Below are positions 26,849-36,453 of a stretch of DNA of 64,000 nt, in pieces (the stretch's first letter is position 1; each line of letters starts with the position of its first letter). Location of the stretch: the NCBI RefSeq assembly GCF_900156335.1, contig NZ_FTMZ01000023.1:20823-84822 (forward strand), in the 5' to 3' direction. The notes under the pieces were generated by a model. The model had not been told where the DNA came from. It worked only from the letters and a program-made list of their open reading frames with translations, and searched no databases. A program made the translations under genes and the position numbers. The DNA comes from Sphaerotilus natans (GTDB lineage Bacteria > Pseudomonadota > Gammaproteobacteria > Burkholderiales > Burkholderiaceae_C).

Positions 26849-28471
26849 TCAATCGTCGGCGGCCGCGGTGCCGGGCGCGATCTCCAGCGCCTGCACGGTC
26901 GGGCGCAGCCGCATCAGCATCCACAACGCCGGCAGCGCCGCCAGCGTCGACACGAGAAAGAAGCTCGGCCAGCCGATCGACTCGGCCAGCACCCCGGCCA
27001 GCGGGCCAACCCAGACCCGGCCGATCGAGGCGAAGGCCGACAGCATCGCGTATTGTGTGGCGGTGAAGCGCTGGCTGGTCAGGCTCATCAGGAAGGCCAC
27101 GAAGGCCGCGGTGCCCATGCCGCCGGAAATGTTCTCGAAGGCGATCACCATCAGCAGCCCGCCGTCGACCGGCGTGGCCTGCGCCAGCTTCAGGAAGCCC
27201 CAGTCGAAGGCCGGCACCGTCAGCCCGGGCAGCGCGCCCTGGCCATGCACCGCCAGCCACCAGAAGCCCAGATTGCTGGCCATCTGCAGCACGCCGAACA
27301 GCATCAGCGCGCGCCACAGCCCGAGGCGCAGCATCAGCGCCCCGCCCAGCAGCGCGCCACCGATCGTCAGCCACAGCCCGATCACCTTGTTGACCACGCC
27401 GACCTCGGCCGATCCGAAGGCCATCGCCTTCAGCAGGAAGGGCGTCATCAGGCTGCCGGCGAAGGCGTCGCCCAGCTTGTAGAGCACGATGAAGCCCAGG
27501 AAGGCCCAGGCGCCGGGCTGGGCGAAGTAGCTGGCCATGCCGCCCAGCAGCGTCTCGAAGCGTGCCACCCGCGCCGCCCAGGCCCCCAGCGGCAGCGTGA
27601 TGGCGATGCCCAGCAGCAGCGCCAGCAGGTCGGCCCAGCGCTGGCGCAGCGTCGGGGCCAGTGCGGTCTGCTCCAGCAGCGGCCCGAGCAGCGCGCCGGA
27701 CAAGGGCCCCAGCACCCGGTCGGTCAGCAGGTAGCCGGCGGCCGCCGCCGCCAGCACCGCGGCGAAGCCGATCAGGTCATGACGTGCGACGCTCTCGGGC
27801 CGAGCCAGCCGGGGCAGTCGCGGCAGCAGCAGCGCCGAGACCCCTGCCGCGGCCACCATCAGCCCCGCCATCAGCCGGTAGACCTCCGGCCAGGTCCAGC
27901 CGGCCGGCCCGCCCGCGTTGACCGGATCGGTCCAGATCAGCGCGATGCCGCCCGACAGGATCATCGCCAGCCGGTAGCCCAGCACCGACAGCGAGGCGCC
28001 CAGCCCACGCTCGGGCGCGGGCAGCAGGTCGGTGCGATAGGCATCGATCACCACATCCTGCGAGGCCGACAGGAAGGCGATCGCCACCGCCAGCAGCGCA
28101 TACAGCCGCATCGAGTCCTTCGGCGAGGTGCCCGCCATCAGCAGCAGCGCGCCGGCCAGCAGCAGCTGCGTCAGCACCAGCCAGCCGCGCCGCCGGCCCA
28201 GCCACGGCGGATCGAAGCGGTCCATCAGCGGCGCCCACAGGAACTTGAAGGTATAGGGCAGACCGACCAGGCTCAGGAAGCCGATGGTCGCGACATCGAT
28301 GCCCTCCAGGCTCAGCCAGGCCTGCATCGCCTGCCCGGTCAGCGCCAGCGGCAGCCCGGAGGCGAAGCCCAACACCAGCACCGCCGCCAGCCGCCACAGC
28401 CGCCAGCCCGGACCGGCAGGCGCCAAGGCAGGCAGGACAGGCGGATTCGGGGCAGGGGCAGACGCGGTCAT
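26849..28471 (-). CDS. ampG: AmpG-type muropeptide MFS permease
   Basis: A 540-residue major facilitator with about 14 hydrophobic spans. AmpG landmarks: 'VLGFASGLPLALTGQAMQAWL', 'GLPYTFKFLWAPLMDRF', 'LLMAGTSPKDSMR', 'SASQDVVIDAYRTDLL', and 'AFENISGGMGTAAFVAFLMSL' (each abbreviated from longer conserved stretches). AmpG imports anhydromuropeptides from the periplasm for cell-wall recycling. It is clearly recognisable by the QD.ViDAyR motif. It is divergent from the flavin-reductase gene (78 nt between starts). Confidence 0.93.
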   Translation of the reverse strand: MTASAPAPNPPVLPALAPAGPGWRLWRLAAVLVLGFASGLPLALTGQAMQAWLSLEGIDVATIGFLSLVGLPYTFKFLWAPLMDRFDPPWLGRRRGWLVLTQLLLAGALLLMAGTSPKDSMRLYALLAVAIAFLSASQDVVIDAYRTDLLPAPERGLGASLSVLGYRLAMILSGGIALIWTDPVNAGGPAGWTWPEVYRLMAGLMVAAAGVSALLLPRLPRLARPESVARHDLIGFAAVLAAAAAGYLLTDRVLGPLSGALLGPLLEQTALAPTLRQRWADLLALLLGIAITLPLGAWAARVARFETLLGGMASYFAQPGAWAFLGFIVLYKLGDAFAGSLMTPFLLKAMAFGSAEVGVVNKVIGLWLTIGGALLGGALMLRLGLWRALMLFGVLQMASNLGFWWLAVHGQGALPGLTVPAFDWGFLKLAQATPVDGGLLMVIAFENISGGMGTAAFVAFLMSLTSQRFTATQYAMLSAFASIGRVWVGPLAGVLAESIGWPSFFLVSTLAALPALWMLMRLRPTVQALEIAPGTAAADD

Positions 28472-28549
28472 GCGCCGATTCTAGGAGGCGTCACGAGCCC
28501 GGCACCGGGCGGACGCACGATGCACGGCGATCGCTCACAATGCCCTCCC

Positions 28550-29050
28550 ATGCAAGCTGCACCGTTCACCCGACAGGATTTCCGAGCCGCGCTCGGCCTG
28601 TTCGCCACCGGCGTCACCATCGTCACTGCCCGCGCACAAGACGGCACGCCGGTCGGCCTGACCGCCAATTCCTTCAACTCGGTGTCGATGACGCCGCCGC
28701 TGGTGCTGTGGAGCCTGGCGCTGCAGGCCGGCTCGATGCCGGTCTTCCAGACCTGTTCGCACTACGCCATCCACATTCTCGAAGCCGGTCAGCGCGAGCT
28801 GGCCGAACGCTTCGCCACCCGCGGCGTCGACCGCTTCGCCGACCTGACCTGGACCGCCGGCGCCGGCGGCGCGCCGCTGCTCGATGGGGCCGCAGCGGTG
28901 CTGGAGTGCCGCAACCGCAGCCGTCACGAGGAAGGCGACCATGTGATCCTGGTCGGCGAGGTCGAGCAGTGCCGCTACCGCGGCGAGGCCGCGCCGCTCA
29001 TCTTCCACGGCGGGCGCTTCCACACCGCCCTGCCCTCGTCCGGCGGTTGA
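28550..29050 (+). CDS. Flavin reductase-like domain protein
   Basis: A 166-residue FMN-binding split-barrel protein of the HpaC/flavin reductase group, which supplies reduced flavin to two-component monooxygenases using NAD(P)H. Motifs: 'FRAALGLFATGVTIVTA', 'GLTANSFNSVSMTPPLVLWSL' (FMN-binding), 'HYAIHILEAGQRELAERFA' and C-terminal 'HVILVGEVEQCRY' plus 'PLIFHGGRF'. No partner oxygenase is adjacent. It precedes trxC with 64 nt between them. Confidence 0.93.
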   Translation: MQAAPFTRQDFRAALGLFATGVTIVTARAQDGTPVGLTANSFNSVSMTPPLVLWSLALQAGSMPVFQTCSHYAIHILEAGQRELAERFATRGVDRFADLTWTAGAGGAPLLDGAAAVLECRNRSRHEEGDHVILVGEVEQCRYRGEAAPLIFHGGRFHTALPSSGG

Positions 29051-29114
29051 AGCCCGGGGCTCCGCCCCCAGTTGAAGGGCATCGATGCACCCCTCCGTAT
29101 CTGGAGCCCGACCC

Positions 29115-29573
29115 ATGAGCACCGCCGCCGCGTCCCCGTCCGTCCTGGTCAGCTGCCCGCACTGCCAGGCGACCAACCGCATTCCCGAAGCGCGCCTGGG
29201 CGAGCAGCCTGGCTGCGGTCGCTGCCACCAGCCGCTGCTCGACGGCCGGCCGGTCGCGCTCGACGACCTCAACCTCGATGCGGTGCTGCAGCACAGCGAC
29301 CGGCCGGTCATCGTCGACTTCTGGGCCGCCTGGTGCGGCCCGTGCCGGCAGATGGCGCCGCAGTTCCAGGCCGCGGCGGCCCAGCTGCAGGGCCGCGCGC
29401 TGTTCGCCAAGGTCGACAGCGATGCCTGCCCCGAAGCCAGCGCCCGCCACGCGATCCGCAGCATCCCCACACTCGTGGCCTTTCACGGCGGCCGAGAGAT
29501 CGGCCGCCTCAGCGGCGCGATGCCGGCCGCGCAGATCGTGCGCTGGGTCGAGGGTCTGAGCGGACAGGCCTGA
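29115..29573 (+). CDS. trxC: Thioredoxin 2 (TrxC)
   Basis: A 152-residue thioredoxin with an N-terminal zinc-binding extension: CPHC and CGRC pairs (residues about 14-38) precede the thioredoxin fold, which carries the redox motif WCGPC in '[15 protein letters not shown]' and cis-Pro 'SIPTLVAF'. This architecture defines TrxC, a cytosolic oxidative-stress disulfide reductase. The ATG at 29115 is preferred over 29085 because it begins just before the zinc domain. Confidence 0.95.
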   Translation: MSTAAASPSVLVSCPHCQATNRIPEARLGEQPGCGRCHQPLLDGRPVALDDLNLDAVLQHSDRPVIVDFWAAWCGPCRQMAPQFQAAAAQLQGRALFAKVDSDACPEASARHAIRSIPTLVAFHGGREIGRLSGAMPAAQIVRWVEGLSGQA

Positions 29574-29738
29574 GCCGGTCGTGACGAAATCGGCTTGATT
29601 CACAGCCTGCAGCGTACCGATCGCATCTGAGTGCTGACAGTTATTTCAATTTCGGCAATTTGAGCCGACCCGGTTGCGGACGCCGGACAGGCCGGGGTCT
29701 ACGATGACCTCACCTCGACAACCACTGGCAACCCGGCC

Positions 29739-30038
29739 ATGAACACCCAGTTCGGCGATCTCCCCGACTTCCGCAATCCGACCATCATCGACGCGGTGCT
29801 GCGCGAGCTCGACCATCCGCCGCGCAGCGCCCGCAGCGCGCCGGTGCAGCAAGGCAGCCTCGGCTCGGCGCGCATGCGCCCGGTCTGCTGCAGCGTCTGC
29901 CAGCGCCGGGTGCTGCCGGCCCAGCTGCTCGATCACATGCAGACCGAGCACGGCGGCCAGGTCTTCAACCGCACCTCCAGCGGCCTGCCGCGAGGCATCT
30001 GGTTCAGTGCCCCGACGCCGGCACGGCGCCAGCGCTGA
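29739..30038 (+). CDS. small protein with a C2H2-type zinc-finger motif
   Basis: A 99-residue basic protein of no recognised family. Residues about 51-71 contain C-x2-C-x11-H-x4-H (CSVCQRR...DHMQTEH), the spacing of a classical C2H2 finger, preceded by 'RMRPVC'. The N-terminus (TIIDAVLRELDHPPR) is helical. An in-frame ATG at 29739 with 'ggcaacccggcc' upstream is the only start. A hairpin terminator follows the stop by about 10 nt, which supports a real transcription unit. Confidence 0.65.
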   Translation: MNTQFGDLPDFRNPTIIDAVLRELDHPPRSARSAPVQQGSLGSARMRPVCCSVCQRRVLPAQLLDHMQTEHGGQVFNRTSSGLPRGIWFSAPTPARRQR

Positions 30039-30048
30039 GACACGAAAC

Positions 30049-30065
30049 GCCCGCGGTACGCGGGC
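30049..30065 (+). terminator. Hairpin after the zinc-finger gene
   Basis: GCCCGCG-GTA-CGCGGGC, a perfect 7-bp stem with a 3-nt loop, is followed by TAGCCGCGACTTTCTTG. It lies 11 nt after the stop codon at 30036-30038. The T-tract is weak, so termination efficiency is uncertain. Confidence 0.6.
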
Positions 30066-30224
30066 TAGCCGCGACTTTCTTGTTCATTTGACATGGACAG
30101 GAGCTAGACAAGACTTCTTTGTCATGCCGGAGCGTCAAGACGGCATCGCCTTCGTCGATCAGTGACCGATGCGGCCGGAGCAGCCCCGCTCCAGCCTGAC
30201 ACTCGGCGACAACTAGGATTCGCG

Positions 30225-30587
30225 ATGAAGAGCGTGCTGCTGGTGGACGACTCGGCGACGATGCTGATGAGCCTGAAAGGATCGCTGGAGATCAGCGGCT
30301 TCCGGGTGGAGACCGCGCCTGACGGCGCCGCCGCGCTGCGCAGGCTGAGCTCCGGTCTGCGCCCGGACCTGATCATCACCGACATCAACATGCCGCACAT
30401 GGACGGCCTGTCGCTGATCCGCGAGGCCCGCAAGCTGCTGCGCTTCACGCCGATCCTGGCACTGACCACCGAGAGCCAGCGCGACAAGCGCGACGAGGCC
30501 AAGCGGCATGGCGCCACCGGCTGGCTGGTCAAGCCGGTGGGCGGCAGCGACCTGCTGAAGGTGGTCAACCAGGTCCTGACACGCTGA
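30225..30587 (+). CDS. CheY-like single-domain response regulator
   Basis: A 120-residue receiver domain: acidic pair 'LLVDDSATM', phosphoacceptor Asp in '[14 protein letters not shown]', Thr in 'ILALTTESQ', Lys in 'GWLVKPVGG'. The sequence is closest to chemotaxis or twitching (PilG/PilH-like) CheY proteins. An AGGAT ribosome site precedes the ATG. Its stop codon overlaps the start of the MCP-like gene (TGATG), so the two proteins are made together and probably act in one signalling module; no kinase CheA is nearby. Confidence 0.92.
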   Translation: MKSVLLVDDSATMLMSLKGSLEISGFRVETAPDGAAALRRLSSGLRPDLIITDINMPHMDGLSLIREARKLLRFTPILALTTESQRDKRDEAKRHGATGWLVKPVGGSDLLKVVNQVLTR

Positions 30588-31591
30588 TGCGCCGCCTCTG
30601 GGATCGCCTGCGACCGCAGCGCCGGCCCGATGCGGGCAGCCTGGCCGAACTCGACACGCTGCGCCAGGGCCTCGACATCCTGCGCGGCCAGCTCGCGGCG
30701 GCCGAGCGCGCCTCGGCCGAAGCGGTGCTGGACATGACCGACCGCCTGGTGCGGGTACAGCAGCGCTGCGACGCGCTGCAGCGCGAGATGGACCGGCTGC
30801 TGCAGACCTCGCGCACGCTGTCGAGCGAGGCGCTCGAGCAGGCCGGCCGGCAGACGCTGGCGCTGGAGGCGATCGGCCGTCATCGCGAGACGGGCCGCTC
30901 GGCCGACGAGCGCCACCAGAACGAGATCCGCTCGCTGCTGCAGCAGGTCGAGGCGCTCGCCCCATGGGCGGACCGGATCGCCGAGATCGCCCGCCACACC
31001 AATCTGCTGGCGCTGAATGCCGCGATCGAGGCCGCACGCGCCGGCGAGGCCGGCAGCGGCTTCAAGATCGTCGCCGGCGAGGTGCGCAATCTCTCGGGCA
31101 TGACGGCCGAGGCAGCCGGCGAGATCAGCAGCGGCATTCGGCTGGCGATAGAGACGCGCAGCCGGGTCCGGCTCGGCGAACCGGCCCGCGATCACGGCGC
31201 CGACGAGCTGGGCCTGCTCAGCGAGGAGATCGACCTGCTCGCGCGCACGCCCGGCACGGTGGCGCGGCAGGTCGACGAGCTGTCGCGCGAGATGGAACAG
31301 ACCACTCGCGAGGTCCGCGACGACATTCTCGAGGCGCTGGGGCGCATGCAGTTCCAGGACATCAACCGGCAGCTGCTCGAGCAGGTGCAGAAAGGGCTGG
31401 AACATCTGGCGCGCCACTGCGAGGCCGCCGGCCAGGGCCCCGACCTGCAGCGCCAGCAGGCGCTGAGCCGCACGATCGGCACCTGGCGCGAAGGCTACGT
31501 GATGCACAGCCAGCGCAAGGCCCACGCCGCAGCCACCGGCGATGCATCGGCAGCCCGGGCGCCGGACGAGCCGCCGATCGAGCTGTTCTGA
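30587..31591 (+). CDS. Soluble MCP-like signalling protein with CheZ-like D-x3-Q motif
   Basis: A 334-residue cytoplasmic protein with no membrane segments. Residues about 18-125 are coiled coil. Residues 130-175 carry the MCP hairpin tip in variant form ('[24 protein letters not shown]'; canonical [18 protein letters not shown]). A second helical region ends with '[23 protein letters not shown]' (254-274), in which Asp258 and Gln262 match the spacing of the catalytic D-x3-Q pair of the CheY phosphatase CheZ (DFQDLTGQ). Methylation sites and a sensory domain are not evident. Translationally coupled to the CheY gene. MCP homology is certain; the phosphatase idea is inference. Confidence 0.85.
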   Translation: MRRLWDRLRPQRRPDAGSLAELDTLRQGLDILRGQLAAAERASAEAVLDMTDRLVRVQQRCDALQREMDRLLQTSRTLSSEALEQAGRQTLALEAIGRHRETGRSADERHQNEIRSLLQQVEALAPWADRIAEIARHTNLLALNAAIEAARAGEAGSGFKIVAGEVRNLSGMTAEAAGEISSGIRLAIETRSRVRLGEPARDHGADELGLLSEEIDLLARTPGTVARQVDELSREMEQTTREVRDDILEALGRMQFQDINRQLLEQVQKGLEHLARHCEAAGQGPDLQRQQALSRTIGTWREGYVMHSQRKAHAAATGDASAARAPDEPPIELF

Positions 31592-31601
31592 ACTGGTCTG
31601 A

Positions 31602-34600
31602 TCAGCCGCAGGCGCCGACGAAGCCGCAGGCGGTGCAGAACTCGCAGCCGTCCTTGTGGATCATCGCGGCGTTGCCGCATTCCGGGCACGGCTTGCCGGC
31701 CATCACCCGCTCGGCGACCGGCGGCGTGGCGGCCGCCTCGCCCTCGGTCACGCTGCCCGGCGCGGCCAGCACGCCCATCTCGCTGACCGGATAGCCTTCC
31801 TCGTCAAGGATGCCCAGCATCGCGTAGCGGTGGATGACCAGCCGCGCCACATAGGCCACCGTGCTCGGCCAGACCTGCTGGCGCCGCTGGCCCGGCGGCA
31901 GGCCCGGCACCGGCGCCATGAAGTGGCCCAGCGGCTCACCGATGCTCAGCATCTTGCGCAGCTTCATGCCAATCCAGCCCGGATCGATGACGCGCATGTC
32001 CAGCGACAGCAGCCGCGCCAGCCCGTCGAAGGCGCGCGGATAGTTGCCGGCAAAACCGATCGCGCAGGGCCGCGTGACATGGCCGCCCTCGGGCGTCGGC
32101 AGCGAGACCTCCTTGAGCGTCAGCGTGAAGGCCTCGCCGCTGGCCGGGTTGTCGATGTCGACCGCCCAGGCCAGCGTGCCATCGACGCCAGTGCGCGGCT
32201 CCTCGCGGCTGAACATCGCGTCGAGCACCGGCGTCGGGCCGCCCTCCTGCAGCGCGCCGAGCTGCTCGCAGCGCCAGCGGATCACCGCGGCGGTGGCGGC
32301 GACCACGCCGGGAAAGCGCCGACGCTCGCCGGTCGGCGGGAAGGGCATGTCGAAGGCGCGCTCCTCGGCCACCGTCGCCAGCGCGTCGAGCTTGAGCCGG
32401 AGCCAGCTCGGATCGTTGGCGCGCATGTCCATCGACAGCGTCTTGGCCAGCGCCGCCAGCCCGCGCGGCTGCTCGGCGCCGTTGAACCAGACCTCGAAAG
32501 GCAGCGTCTGTCCGAACAGGCCCGCGTCCGGCCCGGCTTCGGCCGGCAACTCGCCGATGAACAGCGCGAAGTCGCCGTGCGGATGCTGGATCAGGTAGCT
32601 CCACGCCGGATTGCCGGCGGCCAGCTCCGGGCGGCCCGGCCAGCGCAGGCTGGCGAGCACCGGCTGGGGCAGGCGGTCCAGGCGCAGGCGGCGGTTGGTG
32701 CCGTCGTCGCCCGCCTCGGCCACCGTCAGCGGCTGGGGCTGGGGCGCCGCCGGCAAGGCCGGCGTCGGCGCGGCAGCCGGGGCCTCGGCCACCGGCGCGG
32801 GCGCGGCCGGAGCCGCCGGCGGATCGACGCTCAGCACCGCACCCAGCACGCTGTTGGGGCGGTAGGTCGCCAGCCCCTTCAGCCCGGACTTCCAGGCGAT
32901 GAAGTACAGATCCTGGAAGTCCTCGTACGGATAGTCGGCCGGCACGTTGACCGTCTTGCTGATCGAGGTGTCGATGAAGGGCGCCACCGCCGCGACCATC
33001 GCCTCGTGCGCCTCGGCGCTCATCTCCAGCGCGGTGACGAAGGCCTCGGTCAGCGGCGCGTTGTGGCCCTTCAGGTGGCGGTAGAGCCGCCAGGCGTGGT
33101 CCTCGACCGCGTACTCGCGGAAGCTGCCGTCGGCCTCGCGCTTGCGCCGGGTGTAGGTCCAGCTGAACGGCGGCTCGATGCCATTGCTGGCGTTGTCGGC
33201 GAAGGCCAGGCTGATCGTGCCGGTCGGCGCGATCGACAACAGGTGCGAGTTGCGCAGGCCGTGGGCGCGGATGCGCTCCTTCAGGTCGGCCGGCAGCCGC
33301 GACGCGAAGCTGCCGCGGCTCAGGTACAGGTCGGCGTTGAACAGCGGGAAGGCGCCGCGCTCCTTCGCCAGCTCGACCGAAGCCCCGTAGGAGGCGTCGC
33401 GCATCACCTCGGAAATGCGCCGCGCCATCGCGCGCGCCGCCGGCGTGTCGTAGCGCAGGCCCAGCATGATCAGCGCGTCGCCCAGACCGGTGAATCCCAG
33501 GCCGATGCGGCGCTTGTTCGCGGCCTCCTCCTGCTGCTGCTGCAGCGGCCAGACCGTCTCGTCGAGCACGTTGTCGAGCATGCGCACCGCCACCGCGCAG
33601 ACCTCGGAGAACGCCGTCTCGTCGAAGGAAGCGGTCGCGGCGAACGGATCGCGCACGAAGCGCGTCAGGTCCACCGAGCCCAGGCAGCAGCAGCCGTAGG
33701 ACGGAAGAGGCTGCTCGGCGCACTGTCCAGTCACCAGCCCATTGAAGATGACGGTGTTGCGATCGACCTGCGTGGTGTCGTAGACCGGCGCGCTGCCCGC
33801 CGGCTCGATCGCGCTGATCCGGGCGGTGAAGCGCTGCGACTTGCGCAGCACCTTGTCGGCGGCCCAGGCCTGGTATTTGTCGTTCTTCAGCGGCAGCAGG
33901 AAGCCGATCTCGCGCATGAAGACATCGCGCGACTCGCCATCGATGATCAGCTCGTGCGAGGCCTGGCAGGCATAGGCGCGATGGCCGCCGCGACCATCCG
34001 GCAGCAGGCGCTCGCCCGCCGGGCGCCGCGCGTGGATGCGCGAGAGCACGCCGAAGTTGGCCAGCAGTTGCTGGACCTCGCGCAGCAGGGGCCGATGGAC
34101 TGAGCTCAGCCGCACCGAGCAGGTGTCGGCCCCCGGCTGGGTGTTGACCGTGCCATCGGTCTGGAACAGGCCGCGCAGATAGCCGCGCACGCAGTCCTCG
34201 CTGCCCTGCCACACGACCTCAGGCACCTGCAGCTTGGTCTCCCGGGTGAAGCCCAGCGTGCGCAGCCAGCGCGCCAGCAGCGTCGAGCGGATCGACACGC
34301 TCTGGCGCTGCGGCACCGCGACCGGTGCGACCTGATAAAGCCGACCGCCCTCCTGCATGGCACCGAGCACCCGGTTGACGAAGGCGGTCACCGTATCGGC
34401 CAGCGCCCGCTCCTCGTTCCAGAGCGTGATGACCGCCGCCTCCTGACCGTGGCCGCGGTTCGTGAAATGCCCGTCTCCAGCCATCAGGCCGAGCAGGCAG
34501 CCCAGCTCCTCCGAGCCCTGCTGGCCAAACTGACCCTTGCCGGACTGGACCAGCAGCTCGTCGCCCACCTGCAGCTCGGAGAGCTTCAGACGCCCGCGGG

Positions 34601-35741
34601 AGGTGTGGAAGTCATGCCAGGCGGTGGCGGTGATCTCGTAGCCCTCGCGGGTGACGACCCGGAACACTTGCGCCTGCGGTGCCGTCATGAAGGCTGGAAC
34701 GGCCGGACGGACCTCGGTGCCACGCGTCTGCTCGTCGAACACCCGACGATCGACCGTCACCTGCAGAGCGACGCCGCTCTGATGCAGCTGACGGATCGGG
34801 ATCAGCCCGTACTGGGTCGCCAGCCGGGTTTCGCCGACGACACACGGGTTGGTCGCGGTGATCGACTCGCAATAGCCGAGGTTGTTGTCCTCGTTGATAC
34901 GATCGATGAACAGGATGCCCGGCTCGGCATGGTCGTAGGTCGAGCGCATGATCTGGTCCCACAGCTCGCGCGCGCGAATGCGGCGGTAGACCCACTGGCC
35001 GTCGTCGCGCCGCCAGGCGCCGGCGGCCTTGATCTTGCGGCCCGGCTCGGCCTTGTGGATCAGCTCGATGTCGTCGTCGGCCTCGACCGCGCGCATGAAC
35101 TCGTTCGTGACGCCGACCGAGATGTTGAAGTTGCGCAGGTCGCCCTGGTCCTTGGCGTGGATGAACTCCTCGATGTCGGGATGGTCGCAGCGCAGCACGC
35201 CCATCTGCGCGCCGCGCCGGCTGCCCGCCGACTCGACCGTCTCGCAGCTGCGGTCGAACACGCGCATGTAGCTCACCGGGCCGGAGGCGTGGCTGTCGGT
35301 CGAGCCGACCCAGGCCCCCTTGGGCCGGATGCGCGAGAAGTCGTAGCCGACGCCGCCGCCGCGGCGCATGGTCTCGGCCGCCTCGGTCAGCGCGGTGTAG
35401 ATGCCGGGAAAACCCTCTTCCGGCTCGGCGATCGAGTCGCCCACCGGCTGCACGAAGCAGTTGATCAGCGTCGCGCCCAGCGGCGTGCCCGCCGCCGAGG
35501 CAATGCGCCCGGCCGGCACGAAGCCGCGCTCCTGGGCCTCGACGAAGCGCGCCTCCCAGTGGGCGCGCGATTCGGGCGCCTCGCCGGCCGCCAGCGCACG
35601 CGCCACGCGTCGGCGCACCTCGGCGGCGCTGCGCTCGCCCCCCTTGGCGTACTTCTCGACCAGCACCTCGGCGCTGATCGGCTGCGCGGGCAGCGGGGTC
35701 TCGTCCCGGGTCCGCTCGTCCCGGCTCACATCCGTCGTCAT
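31602..35741 (-). CDS. nrdJ: Adenosylcobalamin-dependent ribonucleotide reductase (class II), intein-containing
   Basis: A 1379-residue precursor that reduces ribonucleotides using a B12-generated thiyl radical. Extein N-part (1-299): '[19 protein letters not shown]' (first redox Cys), '[18 protein letters not shown]'. The radical loop NPCAE is interrupted by an intein (residues 300-673) exactly between Pro299 and the catalytic Cys674. The C-part follows: '[16 protein letters not shown]', '[21 protein letters not shown]', a Pro/Ala linker (about 1055-1095), two repeated roughly 120-residue domains, and a Cys-rich tail (CPECG...CEFCTACGF). The ATG at 35741 has a CAGGAGAA ribosome site; the frame is open further upstream without support. 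No cobalamin riboswitch is apparent in the leader. Confidence 0.95.
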   Translation of the reverse strand: MTTDVSRDERTRDETPLPAQPISAEVLVEKYAKGGERSAAEVRRRVARALAAGEAPESRAHWEARFVEAQERGFVPAGRIASAAGTPLGATLINCFVQPVGDSIAEPEEGFPGIYTALTEAAETMRRGGGVGYDFSRIRPKGAWVGSTDSHASGPVSYMRVFDRSCETVESAGSRRGAQMGVLRCDHPDIEEFIHAKDQGDLRNFNISVGVTNEFMRAVEADDDIELIHKAEPGRKIKAAGAWRRDDGQWVYRRIRARELWDQIMRSTYDHAEPGILFIDRINEDNNLGYCESITATNPCVVGETRLATQYGLIPIRQLHQSGVALQVTVDRRVFDEQTRGTEVRPAVPAFMTAPQAQVFRVVTREGYEITATAWHDFHTSRGRLKLSELQVGDELLVQSGKGQFGQQGSEELGCLLGLMAGDGHFTNRGHGQEAAVITLWNEERALADTVTAFVNRVLGAMQEGGRLYQVAPVAVPQRQSVSIRSTLLARWLRTLGFTRETKLQVPEVVWQGSEDCVRGYLRGLFQTDGTVNTQPGADTCSVRLSSVHRPLLREVQQLLANFGVLSRIHARRPAGERLLPDGRGGHRAYACQASHELIIDGESRDVFMREIGFLLPLKNDKYQAWAADKVLRKSQRFTARISAIEPAGSAPVYDTTQVDRNTVIFNGLVTGQCAEQPLPSYGCCCLGSVDLTRFVRDPFAATASFDETAFSEVCAVAVRMLDNVLDETVWPLQQQQEEAANKRRIGLGFTGLGDALIMLGLRYDTPAARAMARRISEVMRDASYGASVELAKERGAFPLFNADLYLSRGSFASRLPADLKERIRAHGLRNSHLLSIAPTGTISLAFADNASNGIEPPFSWTYTRRKREADGSFREYAVEDHAWRLYRHLKGHNAPLTEAFVTALEMSAEAHEAMVAAVAPFIDTSISKTVNVPADYPYEDFQDLYFIAWKSGLKGLATYRPNSVLGAVLSVDPPAAPAAPAPVAEAPAAAPTPALPAAPQPQPLTVAEAGDDGTNRRLRLDRLPQPVLASLRWPGRPELAAGNPAWSYLIQHPHGDFALFIGELPAEAGPDAGLFGQTLPFEVWFNGAEQPRGLAALAKTLSMDMRANDPSWLRLKLDALATVAEERAFDMPFPPTGERRRFPGVVAATAAVIRWRCEQLGALQEGGPTPVLDAMFSREEPRTGVDGTLAWAVDIDNPASGEAFTLTLKEVSLPTPEGGHVTRPCAIGFAGNYPRAFDGLARLLSLDMRVIDPGWIGMKLRKMLSIGEPLGHFMAPVPGLPPGQRRQQVWPSTVAYVARLVIHRYAMLGILDEEGYPVSEMGVLAAPGSVTEGEAAATPPVAERVMAGKPCPECGNAAMIHKDGCEFCTACGFVGACG
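33723..34844 (-). mobile_element. LAGLIDADG intein inside nrdJ, atypical C-terminal Gly-Gln
   Basis: A 374-residue in-frame insertion in NrdJ. Splice boundaries are defined by the extein NP|CAEQP. It starts with Cys1 ('[10 protein letters not shown]', block A), has block B '[11 protein letters not shown]' (T-x-x-H), and two LAGLIDADG-type endonuclease motifs, '[11 protein letters not shown]' and '[11 protein letters not shown]', each with its acidic residue. Block F ('[14 protein letters not shown]') lacks its usual His, and the final residues are 'NGLVTGQ' before Cys+1 rather than NG..VHN. Gln-ending inteins are a known minority class that can still splice. The homing endonuclease looks intact. 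Confidence 0.93.
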
Positions 35742-35994
35742 TGCGCGTTCTCCTGGCCGCACCGGCCGCTCTCTCCTCGGAGCCACGGACTCTGCGCCGG
35801 CCGGGCGGCGCGCGCAAGGGCAATCCCATGTGCGCCGCATCAGCTTCCAGTGAACAACTTGACGAACCTGAAGTGAGAAATCGATCGGCGTTGACCCGAC
35901 GCAAGGGCACGTCACGCCGGGCTGGGGATAGTGGGCTCACCCCGGCATCACGCGCGGGTCATGCGCTGGTTGCGCTGGAACGAAAGGTGCTGCC

Positions 35995-36408
35995 ATGAAC
36001 CCATCCCAAGCTTCCGCCCCGCCGGAGCTGCTGCTGGCCGGCCCGGCCGATGCGCTGCTGCGCAGCCTCGACGCGCTGCGCGGCGTGCGTGATCCCGGCG
36101 TCGGCGCCAGCATTCTCGAGCTCGGCCTGGTCGAATCGCTGCGGCTGCGCGACGGCGAGGCCGAGCTCTGCCTGGTCACGCCCGGGGCCAGCTGCCCGTG
36201 CAGCGACCTGACCGCCGACGCGGCCTTCCGCGCCATCCAGCTGGCCCTGCCCGACACCGACATCTACCTGACCCAGGATCACGCGGTCGAATGGAGCCCG
36301 CGGCGCGCCAGCACCGCGCTGCGGCACCGCCTCGGCGGGCTGCCGGACTTCCATCCGGAAACCGAGCGGGGCCTGCCCTTGCAGCGACCTGACAACCCTG
36401 AAGATTGA
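35995..36408 (+). CDS. MIP18/PaaD-like (DUF59) metal-sulfur cluster assembly protein
   Basis: A 137-residue DUF59-type protein: 'LRGVRDPGVGASILELGLVESLRL' (quoted in outline; the DP..g.sI.dLGLv pattern), 'CLVTPGASCPCSDLTADAAFRAI' and 'LPDTDIYLTQDHAV'. Relatives such as SufT and PaaD help insert Fe-S clusters into client proteins; Cys residues in SCPCSD may bind metal. It is divergent from nrdJ (253 nt apart) and followed after 45 nt by a second, shorter relative. Specific clients are unknown. Confidence 0.82.
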   Translation: MNPSQASAPPELLLAGPADALLRSLDALRGVRDPGVGASILELGLVESLRLRDGEAELCLVTPGASCPCSDLTADAAFRAIQLALPDTDIYLTQDHAVEWSPRRASTALRHRLGGLPDFHPETERGLPLQRPDNPED

Positions 36409-36453
36409 GTCGGATCAAGACCGGTACCGGAATGCGACTGGCATGATGAATCC

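Noticed and set aside
26000..29050. 1016-codon plus-strand frame over M48 and AmpG
   Set aside because: Only its last 166 codons (from 28550) encode a real flavin reductase; the rest is antisense shadow of two well-conserved genes.
35742..35994. Cobalamin riboswitch upstream of nrdJ
   Set aside because: Expected for a B12-dependent enzyme's neighbourhood, but no B12-box-like or pseudoknot structure was seen in the 253-nt leader.
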